A DNA stretch of 64,000 nt from Collinsella aerofaciens (GCF_028209625.1 NZ_JAQLDU010000014.1:1-64000), one strand, 5' to 3'; numbered from the stretch's first letter, positions 24,210 through 34,290 are shown. Numbers and translations are program-made. Notes: generated by a model from the sequence alone, not told the origin.

Positions 24210-25253
24210 TTGTTTTCTTTGATGGATATGTTCTTCGGTAGCTATGCGGGCGATCTTGCCATCGACCTCGGCACCGCAAATACGCTTGTCTCCGTGCGCG
24301 GCAAGGGCATCGTCATTCGCGAGCCCTCCGTTGTCGCCATCGACAAAAACGACGAGCGCATCCTGGCGGTCGGTATCGAGGCAAAGCGCATGCTCGGCCG
24401 TACGCCCGGCAACATCGTGGCCGTTCGTCCCCTGAAGGACGGCGTCATCGCCGACTTCGATGTTACCGAGGCCATGCTTCGCTACTTTATCGATAAGGCG
24501 TCCGAGAAGCGCTATCCGTGGACTCCGCGTCCGCGTGTTGTCGTCTGCGTTCCCTCCGGTGTCACGTCGGTCGAGAAGCGCGCTGTCTTTGAGGCCACGA
24601 TCCAGGCCGGTGCCCGCCAGGCCTATCTGATCGAAGAGCCTATGGCCGCCGCTATCGGCGCCGACCTGCCCGTCGAGGAACCCACCGGCTCCATGGTCAT
24701 CGACATCGGTGGCGGTACCACCGAGGTTGCCGTTATCGCTATGGGCGGCATCGTCGTCTCGCAGTCCATCCGTATTGCCGGCGACGAGTTCGATCAGGCC
24801 ATCCTCACGCACGTTCGTGATGCCTACAACCTGGCCATCGGCGAGCGTACGGCAGAGGACATCAAGATCAAGGTCGGTTCCGCCGTGCCGCTCAAGGATG
24901 AGCTCGACGTCGAGGTCAACGGCCGCGACGTGATCACCGGTCTGCCCAAGACCGTGCGCATCGAGAGCGAGGAGATTCGTCGCGCGCTCAACAAGCCGCT
25001 CGACGAGATGGCCAAGGCCGTCAAGGACGCACTCGACGCTACGCCTCCCGATCTTGCCTCGGACCTTATGTACTACGGCATTTTGCTGACCGGTGGCGGC
25101 GCGCTGCTGCGCGGTCTCGACGTGCGCCTGCGCGATGAGACCGGTGTTTCGGTCAACGTCAGCCCCACGGCGCTCGATAACGTCGTTAACGGCTGTGCCC
25201 GCGTGCTCGAGGCCAATGCGTTTGATGGCGGCTTCGTCCAGACCAATGCTTAA
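24210..25253 (+). CDS. mreB: rod shape-determining actin homologue MreB
   Basis: A 347-residue actin-fold protein. Phosphate-1 motif AIDLGTANTLVSV, phosphate-2 MVIDIGGGTTEVAVIA, IEEPMAAAIGA and ILLTGGGALLRGLD are typical. It polymerises under the membrane and guides lateral wall synthesis. Start TTG 24210 is five bases after aggag; ATG 24222 is an alternative that would remove the membrane-binding N-terminal residues. It opens the elongasome run mreB-mreC-mreD-mrdA-rodA. Confidence 0.97.
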   Translation: MFSLMDMFFGSYAGDLAIDLGTANTLVSVRGKGIVIREPSVVAIDKNDERILAVGIEAKRMLGRTPGNIVAVRPLKDGVIADFDVTEAMLRYFIDKASEKRYPWTPRPRVVVCVPSGVTSVEKRAVFEATIQAGARQAYLIEEPMAAAIGADLPVEEPTGSMVIDIGGGTTEVAVIAMGGIVVSQSIRIAGDEFDQAILTHVRDAYNLAIGERTAEDIKIKVGSAVPLKDELDVEVNGRDVITGLPKTVRIESEEIRRALNKPLDEMAKAVKDALDATPPDLASDLMYYGILLTGGGALLRGLDVRLRDETGVSVNVSPTALDNVVNGCARVLEANAFDGGFVQTNA

Positions 25254-25274
25254 TTTCCAAAAGGTGGATTCCAT

Positions 25275-26273
25275 TTGGCACGATCTTCGGGTTTCTCCAC
25301 AAATCTGAATACCAAGCGACAATCAACGGGTATGCGCCCGTTGATTGTTTTCAGCCTGATTTCGGTGTTGCTGCTCACGTTTTACATCCGCGAGGGCGAG
25401 GCAGGACCGATTCATGCCGTGCGCTCGGGCGTGACGACGATTACCTCGCCGGTGCGCTTTGTGGGCTCGGCTGTGGCGGCTCCCTTCAATGCGATCGGTA
25501 ACGTGTTCTCTAACCTTACGGCGTCGCAGGACACGCTTGACGAGCTTAAGAAGCAAAACGAGGAACTGACCTCTAAGGTTGCTGAGCTCTCCGAGGCTCA
25601 AAAGACCGCCGAGCGTCTGGAGGGGCTGGTCGGCCTGCAGTCGACCTATAACCTCAAATCGACCGCTGCTCGTATCGTTGGTGCCTCCGGCGATGCCTGG
25701 ACCTCGACCGTTACCATCGACAAGGGCTCTGCCGACGGCCTTACCATCAACATGCCCGTGACGAGTTCTGCCGGTGTTATCGGCCAGATTATCGAGGTAT
25801 CGGCCAAGACCTCTACCGTGCGCCTGATTGGCGACGAGAACTCCGGCGTATCCGCCATGGTGCAGGACACGCGCGCCCAGGGTATGCTGCAGGGTCAGGC
25901 TGACGGCACGCTGCGTCTTGAGTACGTGAGCGTCGACTCCGATGTTAAGGTTGGCGACATCATCGTGACCTCGGGCATTGGCGGTGTGTTCCCCAAGGGT
26001 CTACCGCTCGGCACCGTCTCGTCGGTTGAGAAATCGGCAAACGACGTGTACTACACCATTGTGGTGCGCGCCCAGACGACGGCCGAGAACAACGAGGAAG
26101 TGCTGGTCATCACCTCGCTGACCGACGAACAGTCGGCCTCGGATGAGGACGTGAGCACCGCTAATAGCACGCCGCAGGGAACGTCGCGCGATGCTGCGAC
26201 CAAGACGAAGGACGAGAGCTCGGATGACGGTTCCGACACGTCCGAGACGACCGATTCCGGCTCGAGCGAATAG
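25275..26273 (+). CDS. mreC: rod shape-determining protein MreC
   Basis: A 332-residue protein with one N-terminal membrane helix (PLIVFSLISVLLLTFYI), a coiled coil (LDELKKQNEELTSKVAELSE), the beta-barrel periplasmic-type domain with SGVIGQIIEV and VGDIIVTSGIGGVFPKGLPLG, and a long Ser/Thr/Asp-rich C-terminal tail. Start TTG 25275. It links MreB to PBP2/RodA. Confidence 0.95.
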   Translation: MARSSGFSTNLNTKRQSTGMRPLIVFSLISVLLLTFYIREGEAGPIHAVRSGVTTITSPVRFVGSAVAAPFNAIGNVFSNLTASQDTLDELKKQNEELTSKVAELSEAQKTAERLEGLVGLQSTYNLKSTAARIVGASGDAWTSTVTIDKGSADGLTINMPVTSSAGVIGQIIEVSAKTSTVRLIGDENSGVSAMVQDTRAQGMLQGQADGTLRLEYVSVDSDVKVGDIIVTSGIGGVFPKGLPLGTVSSVEKSANDVYYTIVVRAQTTAENNEEVLVITSLTDEQSASDEDVSTANSTPQGTSRDAATKTKDESSDDGSDTSETTDSGSSE

Positions 26274-26278
26274 GGGGC

Positions 26279-26851
26279 ATGTCCATGGATCTACACGAGC
26301 AGGGGATGAGCTCCCGCACGTTTGTAATCGCCGCCATCGTGTGCGTGCTGCTGCAGGCAGGCCTGGCACCGCAGATCTCCATTGCGGGCGGTCGCGTCAA
26401 CTTCATGATTATCCTGGTGTGCCTAAGCGTGTTCTCGGGCGACCCGACCCGTGCCGTCGTGTGCGGTTTTTGCAGCGGCTTGTTTTATGACCTGTCCGCT
26501 GCCGTGCCGGTGGGAGTTATGTCGCTCCTGCTGACCGTGGGTTCTTTTGCCCTGGTGCACAGCGCTGCCGGTCAAACGAGCGGTACCCCGAGTGCGCGCG
26601 GCATCACTGTGGGCGCCTTTGCGCTCGTCATTAATGTGATCTACAGCATCATCTTGCTGTTTATGGGTATGGAGACGAGCTTTGTCGTGGCGATCTTCGG
26701 CCATGCGCTGCCGTCTTCGATCCTGACGGGTCTGGTTGCCATTCCGTTTTTGATGTCCGGCGTCGTGCCGCAGTCCGGTTATGGATTCTCCGCACGTGGC
26801 GGACGCCAGACGGGCATGCGCTTTAAGCCCAAGACCCGTAAGCTCAAATAG
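26279..26851 (+). CDS. mreD: rod shape-determining protein MreD
   Basis: A 190-residue integral membrane protein with about five hydrophobic helices and a GFCSGLFYDLSAAVPVGV segment typical of MreD. ATG 26279 lies six bases after the mreC stop. ATG 26285 is a possible alternative. Confidence 0.88.
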   Translation: MSMDLHEQGMSSRTFVIAAIVCVLLQAGLAPQISIAGGRVNFMIILVCLSVFSGDPTRAVVCGFCSGLFYDLSAAVPVGVMSLLLTVGSFALVHSAAGQTSGTPSARGITVGAFALVINVIYSIILLFMGMETSFVVAIFGHALPSSILTGLVAIPFLMSGVVPQSGYGFSARGGRQTGMRFKPKTRKLK

Positions 26852-26864
26852 GGGAGGCCCGTAG

Positions 26865-28934
26865 ATGTCTTCCCAGATGACGGTTATTATCGCCGGTATC
26901 GTGCTGGTTGTGGCCATCGTGGTCGCGCTGGTCATCATGCGTCGCGGCGATTCCCGTTTTACCTACGATACGCAGCATGGAACGGCCCCGCGCGCCACCG
27001 AGGGCGAGGGCAATACCGCGGCGACCGCCTTTAAGGGCCGCTTCTCCATCCTCACCACGGGTGTGGGCGCGATGTTCGCGGCGCTTGCCGTCAAGCTGTG
27101 GGGCATGCAGATGGTCTCGTCGGACTATTATGAAAAGCAGGCTAATAGTAATCAGACGCGCACCGTTACCACACCCGCTGTGCGCGGCCGCATCCTCGAC
27201 CGCAATGGCGTGGCACTTGTCCAGAACCGTCCCTCACTTGCTGTCGTGGCCTACCGCGACCTTGCCGAGGATGAGGTTCTGGTTCGCCATCTTGCCAACG
27301 TGCTCGGTATGCCCTACGTGGCGGTTCTGCGCAATATTCAGGACAATTCCGAGGGCGCCCAGAGCCTGCATACCATCGCGACGGACGTCCGTCGCTCCAC
27401 GGTTGCCTATATCAAGGAGCACGCCGGCGAGTTCCCGGGCGTCAAGATTGCCGAGCGTACCGAGCGCCAGTACCCGTACGGCGAGACGGCCTGTCACATT
27501 TTGGGCTATACCGGCACCATTACCTCCGAGCAGCTTGAGGCCCAGAATAAGAAAACCTCTGGCGACGATGATGCTTCTGCTGGCCGGATTACGTACCAGT
27601 CGGGCGATATCGTGGGCCAGGCGGGTGTTGAGAGCTACTACGAAAACCTGCTGCAGGGTATTCGTGGCGAGCAGACCGTCAAGGTCGATGCCTCGGGCAA
27701 TGTGACCGGTCAGGCCGGCGCCGTGCCCGCCAAGGCCGGCTCCGACATTAAGCTCACGCTCGACCTCAAGATCCAACAGGCCTGTGAGACGGCGCTGGCG
27801 AGCGCCATCGAGCTTGCCAAGACCACTGGCTACAGCAATGCCGGCAACGGCGCTGTGGTGTGTCTCGATCCCAACAACGGCGAGATCCTGGGCATGGCGA
27901 GCGAGCCCAAGTTCGATCCGTCCGTCTTTATCGGCGGCGTCTCAAATGACGTGTGGACCGAGCTCAATGATGACAAGGGTTCGCACCCGCTGCTCAACCG
28001 CGCCATTAGCGGACAGTACATGTCGGCCTCGACCATCAAGCCGCTCTCGGCACTGGCCGGTCTTGAGTTTGGAACCTACACTTCAACGCAGACAACCAAC
28101 TGCACGGGCTATTGGACGGGCTTGGGCAAGGCTTGGGGCAAGCGCTGCTGGCTGACGTCTGGACACGGCACCATGACGCTGCAGTCGGGTATTGCCAACT
28201 CGTGCGACCCCGTCTTCTACGATATGGGCAAGGCGTTCTTTTATGACGAGCAACATTCCGAGGGCCTGCAGGAGGTCTTTCGTCGCTGGGGCCTAGGCAA
28301 GACCTGCGGTATCGATTTGCCGAGTGAGGGCGCGGGCCGTATTCCCGATGCCGAGTGGAAAGAGTCGTACTTTACCGACGCCTCTGCCGAGGACCGCAAG
28401 TGGAATGCCGGCGATATGACCAACATTGCCATCGGCCAGGGCGACATTTTGGTGACGCCTCTGCAGATGGCATGCGCCTACATGGGCCTTGCCAACGGCG
28501 GTAAGCAGTACGTGCCTCACGTATTTTTGTCTGCCGTGTCGCGCGATGGCGACGGCGATGCCTATAAGTACAACGGCAAAGGCAAGAAGAAGCGCTTGGA
28601 GGCCAAGATCAACAGCGATTCGGATTTGGCCCTTGTTCGCAACGGCATGCACGACGTGATTTACACGGCATCGACGTCCCTGGCGGCTCACTTTGGCACC
28701 CTGACGCCGCAGGTATACGGCAAATCGGGCACGGGCGAGAAAAGCGGCGAGGACGAATATGCGTGGTTCTGCGCCTATGCGCCGGCCGATGATCCCAAGT
28801 ATGTCATCGCTACTGTCCTGGAGCAGGGCGGCGGTGGCTCAGATACCGCGATGCATGTCGTGCGCGACGTGCTCGGCGCGATTTATGACGAGCCCGATAC
28901 CTCTTCGGCCTCGGGCGATTCTTCGGTTCGATAG
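26865..28934 (+). CDS. mrdA: penicillin-binding protein 2 (elongation transpeptidase)
   Basis: A 689-residue class B PBP. An N-terminal membrane helix (residues 7-24) and a second hydrophobic stretch near 60-75 precede the dimerisation domain with RGRILDRNGVALVQNRPS. The transpeptidase motifs are SASTIKP (SxxK; nucleophile serine), NSCDPVFYDMG (SxD in place of SxN, as in many PBP2) and YGKSGTGEK (KSG in place of KTG). It cross-links peptidoglycan with RodA, whose gene starts nine bases later. The paired hydrophobic segments at the N-terminus are unusual; one of them may be a spacer from an upstream extension. Confidence 0.94.
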   Translation: MSSQMTVIIAGIVLVVAIVVALVIMRRGDSRFTYDTQHGTAPRATEGEGNTAATAFKGRFSILTTGVGAMFAALAVKLWGMQMVSSDYYEKQANSNQTRTVTTPAVRGRILDRNGVALVQNRPSLAVVAYRDLAEDEVLVRHLANVLGMPYVAVLRNIQDNSEGAQSLHTIATDVRRSTVAYIKEHAGEFPGVKIAERTERQYPYGETACHILGYTGTITSEQLEAQNKKTSGDDDASAGRITYQSGDIVGQAGVESYYENLLQGIRGEQTVKVDASGNVTGQAGAVPAKAGSDIKLTLDLKIQQACETALASAIELAKTTGYSNAGNGAVVCLDPNNGEILGMASEPKFDPSVFIGGVSNDVWTELNDDKGSHPLLNRAISGQYMSASTIKPLSALAGLEFGTYTSTQTTNCTGYWTGLGKAWGKRCWLTSGHGTMTLQSGIANSCDPVFYDMGKAFFYDEQHSEGLQEVFRRWGLGKTCGIDLPSEGAGRIPDAEWKESYFTDASAEDRKWNAGDMTNIAIGQGDILVTPLQMACAYMGLANGGKQYVPHVFLSAVSRDGDGDAYKYNGKGKKKRLEAKINSDSDLALVRNGMHDVIYTASTSLAAHFGTLTPQVYGKSGTGEKSGEDEYAWFCAYAPADDPKYVIATVLEQGGGGSDTAMHVVRDVLGAIYDEPDTSSASGDSSVR

Positions 28935-28943
28935 GAGGTTGCG

Positions 28944-30170
28944 ATGGATTTTTCTCCGGCGGATCTGTTCCGTTCAACCAAGACCGGCTCTCGCAGCAGC
29001 CTGGACCGCGTCAACAAGCAACTTTCGGCCTCGCGCGGTACGTTTCGCCAAAAGGTGCATATCGGTGTGCTGCTGGCTACCGTCGCGCTCGTTGCCTATG
29101 GCGCCATCATTATTTGGTCGGCGTCACAGTTTAAGGCCGACGCCTCATTCTCGCGCCACCTGCTGGGCATTGGCATTGGCGCGGTGCTTGCGGTGCTCGT
29201 CTGGCGTACCGATCTGCGCGGCATCTCTAACTTCTCGACGGCGCTGCTCGTCATTGACCTTATTGTGATCTTCTCGCCCAAGATTCCGGGCCTGTCCTAT
29301 ACGGGCGGTCTGGGCATGACGGGCTGGATCAAGATTCCCGGTATCGGCTTGACATTCCAGCCGGTTGAGCTTGCCAAGCTCATCACCATCTTCTTTATCG
29401 CCACGCTTGGCTCGCAGTATAACGGCCGCATCGATACCGTTCGCGACTACGTCAAGCTCTGCGGCATGCTGTCCATTCCGTTTTTGGCCGTCGTCGCCAT
29501 GGGCGACCTGGGCTCGGGCCTGGTCGTGCTGGTCTCGGGCGCCATCGTCATCTGCATGAGCGGTGCACGCCGCGAATGGGTGCTGTCGACCCTGGCCCTG
29601 CTCGTGGGCCTGGTGGCCCTCGTCCTGGCGCTCGATTCGGTCTTTGATTCGTTGCTCGGCCACGATGTGCTCATCAAGCAGTATCAGATGAACCGCCTGA
29701 CGGTCTTTATCGACCCCGATAATGCCGATTCGGACGATGCCTACAACCTGCAGCAGTCGCTTATCGCCGTTGGCTCGGGTGGCTTCTTTGGTAAGGGTTT
29801 GGGCCATGCGACGCAGTCGGCCGGCGGCTTTCTGCCTGAGTTCCACACCGACTTCGTCTTCGCCTTCCTGTCCGAGACCTTTGGCTTTTGCGGTTCCTTT
29901 TTGCTCCTATGCCTCTACGTGCTGCTGATCTTTTCGACGATTCGCGTCGCCTTTAAGTGTGAGTCGCTGTTCTTGCGCCTATCGTGTGTGGGCATCGTTG
30001 GCATGTGGGCGTTCCAGACCTTCGAAAACATCGGCATGTGCATCGGCATGATGCCGATTACCGGTATTCCGCTACCGTTTATTAGCTTCGGTTCGTCTTC
30101 GATGATGATTCAGCTGCTGACGGTGGGTATCGTACAATCCATATGGCGGCATCGTTCGGGCGCCGCGTAA
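28944..30170 (+). CDS. rodA: SEDS peptidoglycan glycosyltransferase RodA
   Basis: A 408-residue protein with about ten membrane helices. GMTGWIKIPGIGLTFQPVELAKL, MGDLGSGLVVL, LIAVGSGGFFGKGLGHATQ and HTDFVFAFLSETFG are SEDS signatures. It polymerises lipid II during elongation together with PBP2. SD aggagg precedes ATG 28944. Confidence 0.95.
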   Translation: MDFSPADLFRSTKTGSRSSLDRVNKQLSASRGTFRQKVHIGVLLATVALVAYGAIIIWSASQFKADASFSRHLLGIGIGAVLAVLVWRTDLRGISNFSTALLVIDLIVIFSPKIPGLSYTGGLGMTGWIKIPGIGLTFQPVELAKLITIFFIATLGSQYNGRIDTVRDYVKLCGMLSIPFLAVVAMGDLGSGLVVLVSGAIVICMSGARREWVLSTLALLVGLVALVLALDSVFDSLLGHDVLIKQYQMNRLTVFIDPDNADSDDAYNLQQSLIAVGSGGFFGKGLGHATQSAGGFLPEFHTDFVFAFLSETFGFCGSFLLLCLYVLLIFSTIRVAFKCESLFLRLSCVGIVGMWAFQTFENIGMCIGMMPITGIPLPFISFGSSSMMIQLLTVGIVQSIWRHRSGAA

Positions 30171-30188
30171 CCGCTGGAGGGGTTTGCT

Positions 30189-31118
30189 ATGAAAATTCCC
30201 GTAGATAAGCTGACCCGCGCTTTTAAGATGGGCGCGTCCGTTAAGAAGGATTCCGATACGCCGGTGCGCGTCTCGGTCTATCTGGATTCGTCCGCCTCGC
30301 GCTTTCTTGCTGAGACGGTGCGTGACGCCTTTGTGCCGCAGACGACCTCGGGCATTGTGCGCGTCGAGCGTCTGGGGGAGGAGCGAATTGCTCCAAAGAC
30401 CGATACCGATGTGGTACTGGTGCTCTCGTGTGGTTCCGACCGCCTGGAGAGTGCCGTGCAGGAGCTCGTGATCGCCGGCGCGCCCGTGTGCGTGCTTGCC
30501 GAGTCTGCTGTGGAGGTGCCGTTTATCGAGGAGTCCACGCCCATGCTCGGCGTGGTGGCGGCAACCGATAAGACGTATCTGCTCGAGACGCTTGCCCGCT
30601 GGATTCTCGATCGCACCGACAAGGAAACGGCTTTTGCGGCGAACTTTGCCTTTATGCGCATCGCAGCAGCTAATCGTATCATTACCTCGTGCGCGCTCAC
30701 CAATATGGCGACCGGTGCGCTGGTGTTTTTGCCGGGCGCCGATTATCCCGTTATGGCGCTGGCGCAGGTGGGCATGCTCTTTGAGCTCGCTGCCGTCTTT
30801 GGACGCGGCATTAAGCCTGAGCGCGGCTACGAGGTCGCGGGCGTGCTTGCCGGCGGTCTTGTGATCCGCGCGGTCACCCGCGCGCTCGTCAAGCAGACGC
30901 CGCATATTGGGTTTGCCGTTAAGGCGCTCACTGCTGCCGCGGGCACCTATGGCATGGGCCGTGCGCTTGTTTCGCTCTACGAGCGCGATGTCGACTACAG
31001 CCGTGCCAACGAGGTGGTCACTGCCACGTTCTCCCGCGTTCGCGATCTGGTGACCACGGTCGCGGGCGCTACCCGTCCTATGGCGTCCTACCAAGACGCA
31101 TCCGATCTCGCTGCTTAG
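30189..31118 (+). CDS. DUF697-like membrane-associated protein
   Basis: A 309-residue protein. The first ~140 residues are a soluble alpha/beta region (VVLVLSCGSDRL and a following AGAPVCVLAES strand). The second half, GALVFLPGADYPVMALAQVG, GYEVAGVLAGGLVIRAVTRAL and KALTAAAGTYGMGRALVS, resembles DUF697 (YcjF-type) hydrophobic domains. Function is unknown. It follows rodA by 19 bases with SD ggaggg and precedes the radical SAM pair, so it may be in the same transcript. Confidence 0.65.
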   Translation: MKIPVDKLTRAFKMGASVKKDSDTPVRVSVYLDSSASRFLAETVRDAFVPQTTSGIVRVERLGEERIAPKTDTDVVLVLSCGSDRLESAVQELVIAGAPVCVLAESAVEVPFIEESTPMLGVVAATDKTYLLETLARWILDRTDKETAFAANFAFMRIAAANRIITSCALTNMATGALVFLPGADYPVMALAQVGMLFELAAVFGRGIKPERGYEVAGVLAGGLVIRAVTRALVKQTPHIGFAVKALTAAAGTYGMGRALVSLYERDVDYSRANEVVTATFSRVRDLVTTVAGATRPMASYQDASDLAA

Positions 31119-31128
31119 GGGTTTTCTG

Positions 31129-33006
31129 TTGCGCGTTGCATACCAAGACTGTTTTCATTTAATTGAGCCGCTGCTCGCCAAGGTCGAAAAGCCGAGCCGC
31201 TATATCGATCACGAGTGGGGCACGCTTTCCAAGGCCGATGCCGACTACCGTTGCTGCCTGATCTACCCGGATGTGTACGAGGTTGGTTTGCCCAACCAGG
31301 GCATCGCCATCCTCTACAACATCCTTAACCAGGCCGAGGGCATCTCCTGCGAGCGTGGCTATGTGCCGTGGCCCGATATGGGTGACGCCATGCGCGAGGC
31401 GGGCATTCCGCTGCTGTCGCTCGAAGGTGCTGCCCCCGTTGCTTCGTTTGATATCGTCGGTCTGCATGTGCCGCACGAGATGGCGGTGACGAACTTCCTC
31501 GAGGCACTCGATCTCGCTGGCATTCCGCTGTTAGCGGCCGACCGAGGTGAAGACGACCCCATCATCATCGCCGGCGGCCCCTCGGTGTACAACCCCGAGC
31601 CGTACGCGGCCTTCTTCGATGCCATCCTCATCGGCGAGGGCGAGGAATCGCTGCTCGAGACCTGCCAGCTGCATCGGCGCCTGCGCGACGAAGGAGTCCC
31701 GCGCGCGCAGATTGTTGAGCAGCTTGCATCCATTGCCGGCAACTACGTGCCGTCGCTCTATGAGATTCGTCACGACGAGCCCTGCTCGCCGCATGGCTAC
31801 ACCGTGCCGCGCGAGGGCAAGGATGCTCCGGCCGTGGTCTACAAGCGCGTCGTCGAGGATTTCGGCGCCACGAATCCGCTGTCGCAGTCGTGCGTGCCCT
31901 ATGCGCAGCTGGTTCACGACCGCCTGTCTATCGAGATTCTGCGCGGCTGCGCTCGCGGCTGTCGTTTTTGCCAGGCCGGCATGACGTATCGCCCGGTGCG
32001 CGAGCGTTCGGCCGACCAGATCGTCTCGTCGGTGATTCAGGGTCTGGAAAAGACCGGCTATGACGAGGTGTCGCTGACCTCGCTCTCCACGACCGACCAC
32101 TCCTGCATTCGTGACGTGCTCGGCAGGCTCAACCGTCGCCTGGAGGATACGGGTATTCGCGTGTCTATTCCGTCGCAGCGCTTGGATTCGTTTGGCGTGG
32201 ATATGGCCGAGTCGGTCGCCGGCGAAAAGAAGGGCGGCCTGACGTTCGCGCCCGAGGCCGGCAGCCAGCGCATGCGCGACATTATTAACAAGAACGTGAC
32301 CGATGAGGACCTGGACCGTGCGGCCAAGGCGGCCTTCGAGGCTGGCTGGAACCGCATGAAGCTCTACTTTATGATGGGCCTTCCCGGCGAGCGCGACGAG
32401 GACATCGTGGCCATCGCCAATCTGGCCGATCACGTGCTGGAGCTTGGTCGTTCCGTGGTGCCCAAGGCTCGTCGCGGCTCGATCTCGGTGTCCATCTCGG
32501 TTTCGGTCTTTATCCCCAAGGCTGCCACGCCGTTCCAGTGGTGCCCGCAGCTCGACTACGACGACGTCAAGCGTCGCCAGAAGTTGCTTATCACGAGCGT
32601 TCGCAACCGTGCCGTCCGCGTGCATTACCACGATGCCGAGACTTCGCTCATCGAGGCCGCGCTGTCCCGCGCCGGTCGTGACATGACGCCCGTCATCATC
32701 GATGCTTGGCGCGCGGGCTCTCGCTTTGACGCCTGGGTAGAGCATTTCTCGCTCGATAACTGGAAGGAGGCTGCTGCCAAAAACGGCATCGACCTCAATG
32801 AGCTCGTGCACCTGCCCTACGAGTTGGACTGGCGCCTGCCGTGGGAGCACGTGAGCCCCGGCTGCACGCGCGGCTTCCTCGAGCGCGAGTACCGTCGCTC
32901 GCTTGAGGGCGTCACGACTCCCGACTGCACCCGCACGTCGTGCACCGGCTGCGGGATCTGCCCCACGCTCCACGCCAAGAATGTATTGATGGGTGATCGC
33001 GCATGA
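31129..33006 (+). CDS. B12-binding-type radical SAM protein (TIGR03960-like)
   Basis: A 625-residue protein. The N-terminal ~250 residues form a B12-binding-like domain (YPDVYEVGLPNQGI, IIIAGGPSVYNPEPYA). The radical SAM motif CARGCRFCQAG (CxxxCxxC) is near residue 275, followed by the TIM-barrel core with SLSTTDHS and FAPEAGSQRMR. The C-terminus has another cysteine cluster, CTRTSCTGCGICP. Start TTG 31129. It overlaps the next gene by four bases (ATGA), and this pair before rplU-rpmA-obg is a conserved arrangement in Gram-positive bacteria; the substrate is unknown to me. Confidence 0.9.
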   Translation: MRVAYQDCFHLIEPLLAKVEKPSRYIDHEWGTLSKADADYRCCLIYPDVYEVGLPNQGIAILYNILNQAEGISCERGYVPWPDMGDAMREAGIPLLSLEGAAPVASFDIVGLHVPHEMAVTNFLEALDLAGIPLLAADRGEDDPIIIAGGPSVYNPEPYAAFFDAILIGEGEESLLETCQLHRRLRDEGVPRAQIVEQLASIAGNYVPSLYEIRHDEPCSPHGYTVPREGKDAPAVVYKRVVEDFGATNPLSQSCVPYAQLVHDRLSIEILRGCARGCRFCQAGMTYRPVRERSADQIVSSVIQGLEKTGYDEVSLTSLSTTDHSCIRDVLGRLNRRLEDTGIRVSIPSQRLDSFGVDMAESVAGEKKGGLTFAPEAGSQRMRDIINKNVTDEDLDRAAKAAFEAGWNRMKLYFMMGLPGERDEDIVAIANLADHVLELGRSVVPKARRGSISVSISVSVFIPKAATPFQWCPQLDYDDVKRRQKLLITSVRNRAVRVHYHDAETSLIEAALSRAGRDMTPVIIDAWRAGSRFDAWVEHFSLDNWKEAAAKNGIDLNELVHLPYELDWRLPWEHVSPGCTRGFLEREYRRSLEGVTTPDCTRTSCTGCGICPTLHAKNVLMGDRA

Positions 33007-33815
33007 GTGAGCGCCTGACCGACAACCCCACGCTCTTTAGGCTTCGTGTTCGCTATGGCAAGCGCGATCGCCTTAAGTACCTGGGCCATCTCGAAGTAAT
33101 CCATACCATTGAGCGCATCGTGCGCCGTGCGGGGCTTCCCTATGCCGTCACGCAGGGCTTCTCTCCGCACATGCGCGTGGGCTTTTCTTCGGCGCTACCG
33201 GTGGGTACGTCGTCGACTTGCGAGTGGTATGACCTGTTTATGACCGAGTTCGTGGCGCTCGACGAGGCGTTTGGGCGCCTGGTTGCGGCGTCTCCGGTCG
33301 ATCTGGCACCCATCGAGGCGGCGTACATCGACGTGCATACGCCGGCGTTGACGGCTCAGCTTACGCGTCTGTCGTATCGCATCGACCTGCACTTGGATCC
33401 CGAGGCGCCCGTAAGCGCCGACGAGGTGCGTCGTGCGATCGACACGCTGCGCGCGGGCCATGGCATCGACTACGCGCGCGGCAAAAAGAGCAAGCGCTTG
33501 GATTTGGATCACACGCTCGTGGGCTATGAGCTCACGGCGGGGGAGCGCGCTGACCATTTGGTGCTCATGCTCGACACCCATGCCGACAACGAGGGCTCTA
33601 TGCGTCCGGAGATTTTGCTTTCAGCTGCTGATGTTTTGTTGCAGGGCTTGACCCCGGGCGTCGATGCACCTATTGTTTCCACCGGTATGCAAGACCTCGT
33701 GACCATCTGCTCCTACGATGTCGAGCGTCAGAATCAAGCATGCGAGGACGACGAGGGCCGACTCGTCAGCCCCATACCTGTGCGAACTTGTGGATTTGCT
33801 CCACATACTCGTTGA
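33003..33815 (+). CDS. radical SAM-linked protein (DUF2344 / TIGR03936-like)
   Basis: A 270-residue protein beginning MSERLTDNPTLFRLRVRYGKRDRL, with YLGHLEVIHTIERIVRRAGLPYAVTQGFSPHMRVGFSSALPVG typical of DUF2344. It is translationally coupled to the upstream radical SAM protein and in other genomes is sometimes fused to it. The last codons overlap the rplU promoter. Confidence 0.88.
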   Translation: MSERLTDNPTLFRLRVRYGKRDRLKYLGHLEVIHTIERIVRRAGLPYAVTQGFSPHMRVGFSSALPVGTSSTCEWYDLFMTEFVALDEAFGRLVAASPVDLAPIEAAYIDVHTPALTAQLTRLSYRIDLHLDPEAPVSADEVRRAIDTLRAGHGIDYARGKKSKRLDLDHTLVGYELTAGERADHLVLMLDTHADNEGSMRPEILLSAADVLLQGLTPGVDAPIVSTGMQDLVTICSYDVERQNQACEDDEGRLVSPIPVRTCGFAPHTR

Positions 33816-33840
33816 CGGGGGTATTATCGCCTGCTACTAT
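33812..33840 (+). promoter_or_regulatory. rplU-rpmA promoter
   Basis: TTGACG (33812-33817) and TACTAT (33835-33840) with a 17-base spacer. The -35 box overlaps the end of the preceding coding region. The start codon lies 43 bases downstream. Confidence 0.75.
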
Positions 33841-33882
33841 ATTCGGCTGTTGCACTAACTGATGCATGAAGGGCAAGTAAAC

Positions 33883-34257
33883 ATGTACGCAATCGTTAAC
33901 ACGGGCGGCAAGCAGTACAAGGTCGCCACCGACGATGTCATCACCGTCGAGAAGATCGAGGGCAATGAGGGCGACAAGGTCACCCTGCCGGTCATCTTCC
34001 TCAACGATGGTAAGAAGATCGTCACCGATCCCGACAAGCTGGCCAAGGCCAAGGTTACCGCTCAGATCGTTGAGCAGTTCAAGGGCGAGAAGCAGCTGGT
34101 CTTCAAGTTCCACAAGCGCAAGCGCTATCGTCGTCTGAAGGGTCACCGTCAGCAGCTCACCAAGCTGAAGATCGTGAAGGTCCAGGCTACCTCCCGCGCC
34201 AAGAAGGCTGTCAAGGCAGAGGCTGAGGCTGTCGCCGAGGCTCCCGTCGCCGAGTAG
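33883..34257 (+). CDS. rplU: 50S ribosomal protein L21
   Basis: A 124-residue protein, MYAIVNTGGKQYKVATDD at the start, KFKRRKRYRR-type basic region (HKRKRYRRLKGHRQ) and an Ala/Glu-rich C-terminal extension of about 20 residues. SD gaaggg precedes ATG 33883. rpmA follows after 33 bases. Confidence 0.97.
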   Translation: MYAIVNTGGKQYKVATDDVITVEKIEGNEGDKVTLPVIFLNDGKKIVTDPDKLAKAKVTAQIVEQFKGEKQLVFKFHKRKRYRRLKGHRQQLTKLKIVKVQATSRAKKAVKAEAEAVAEAPVAE

Positions 34258-34290
34258 ATTACACTCGTAACGAAAGAGTAGGTATACACA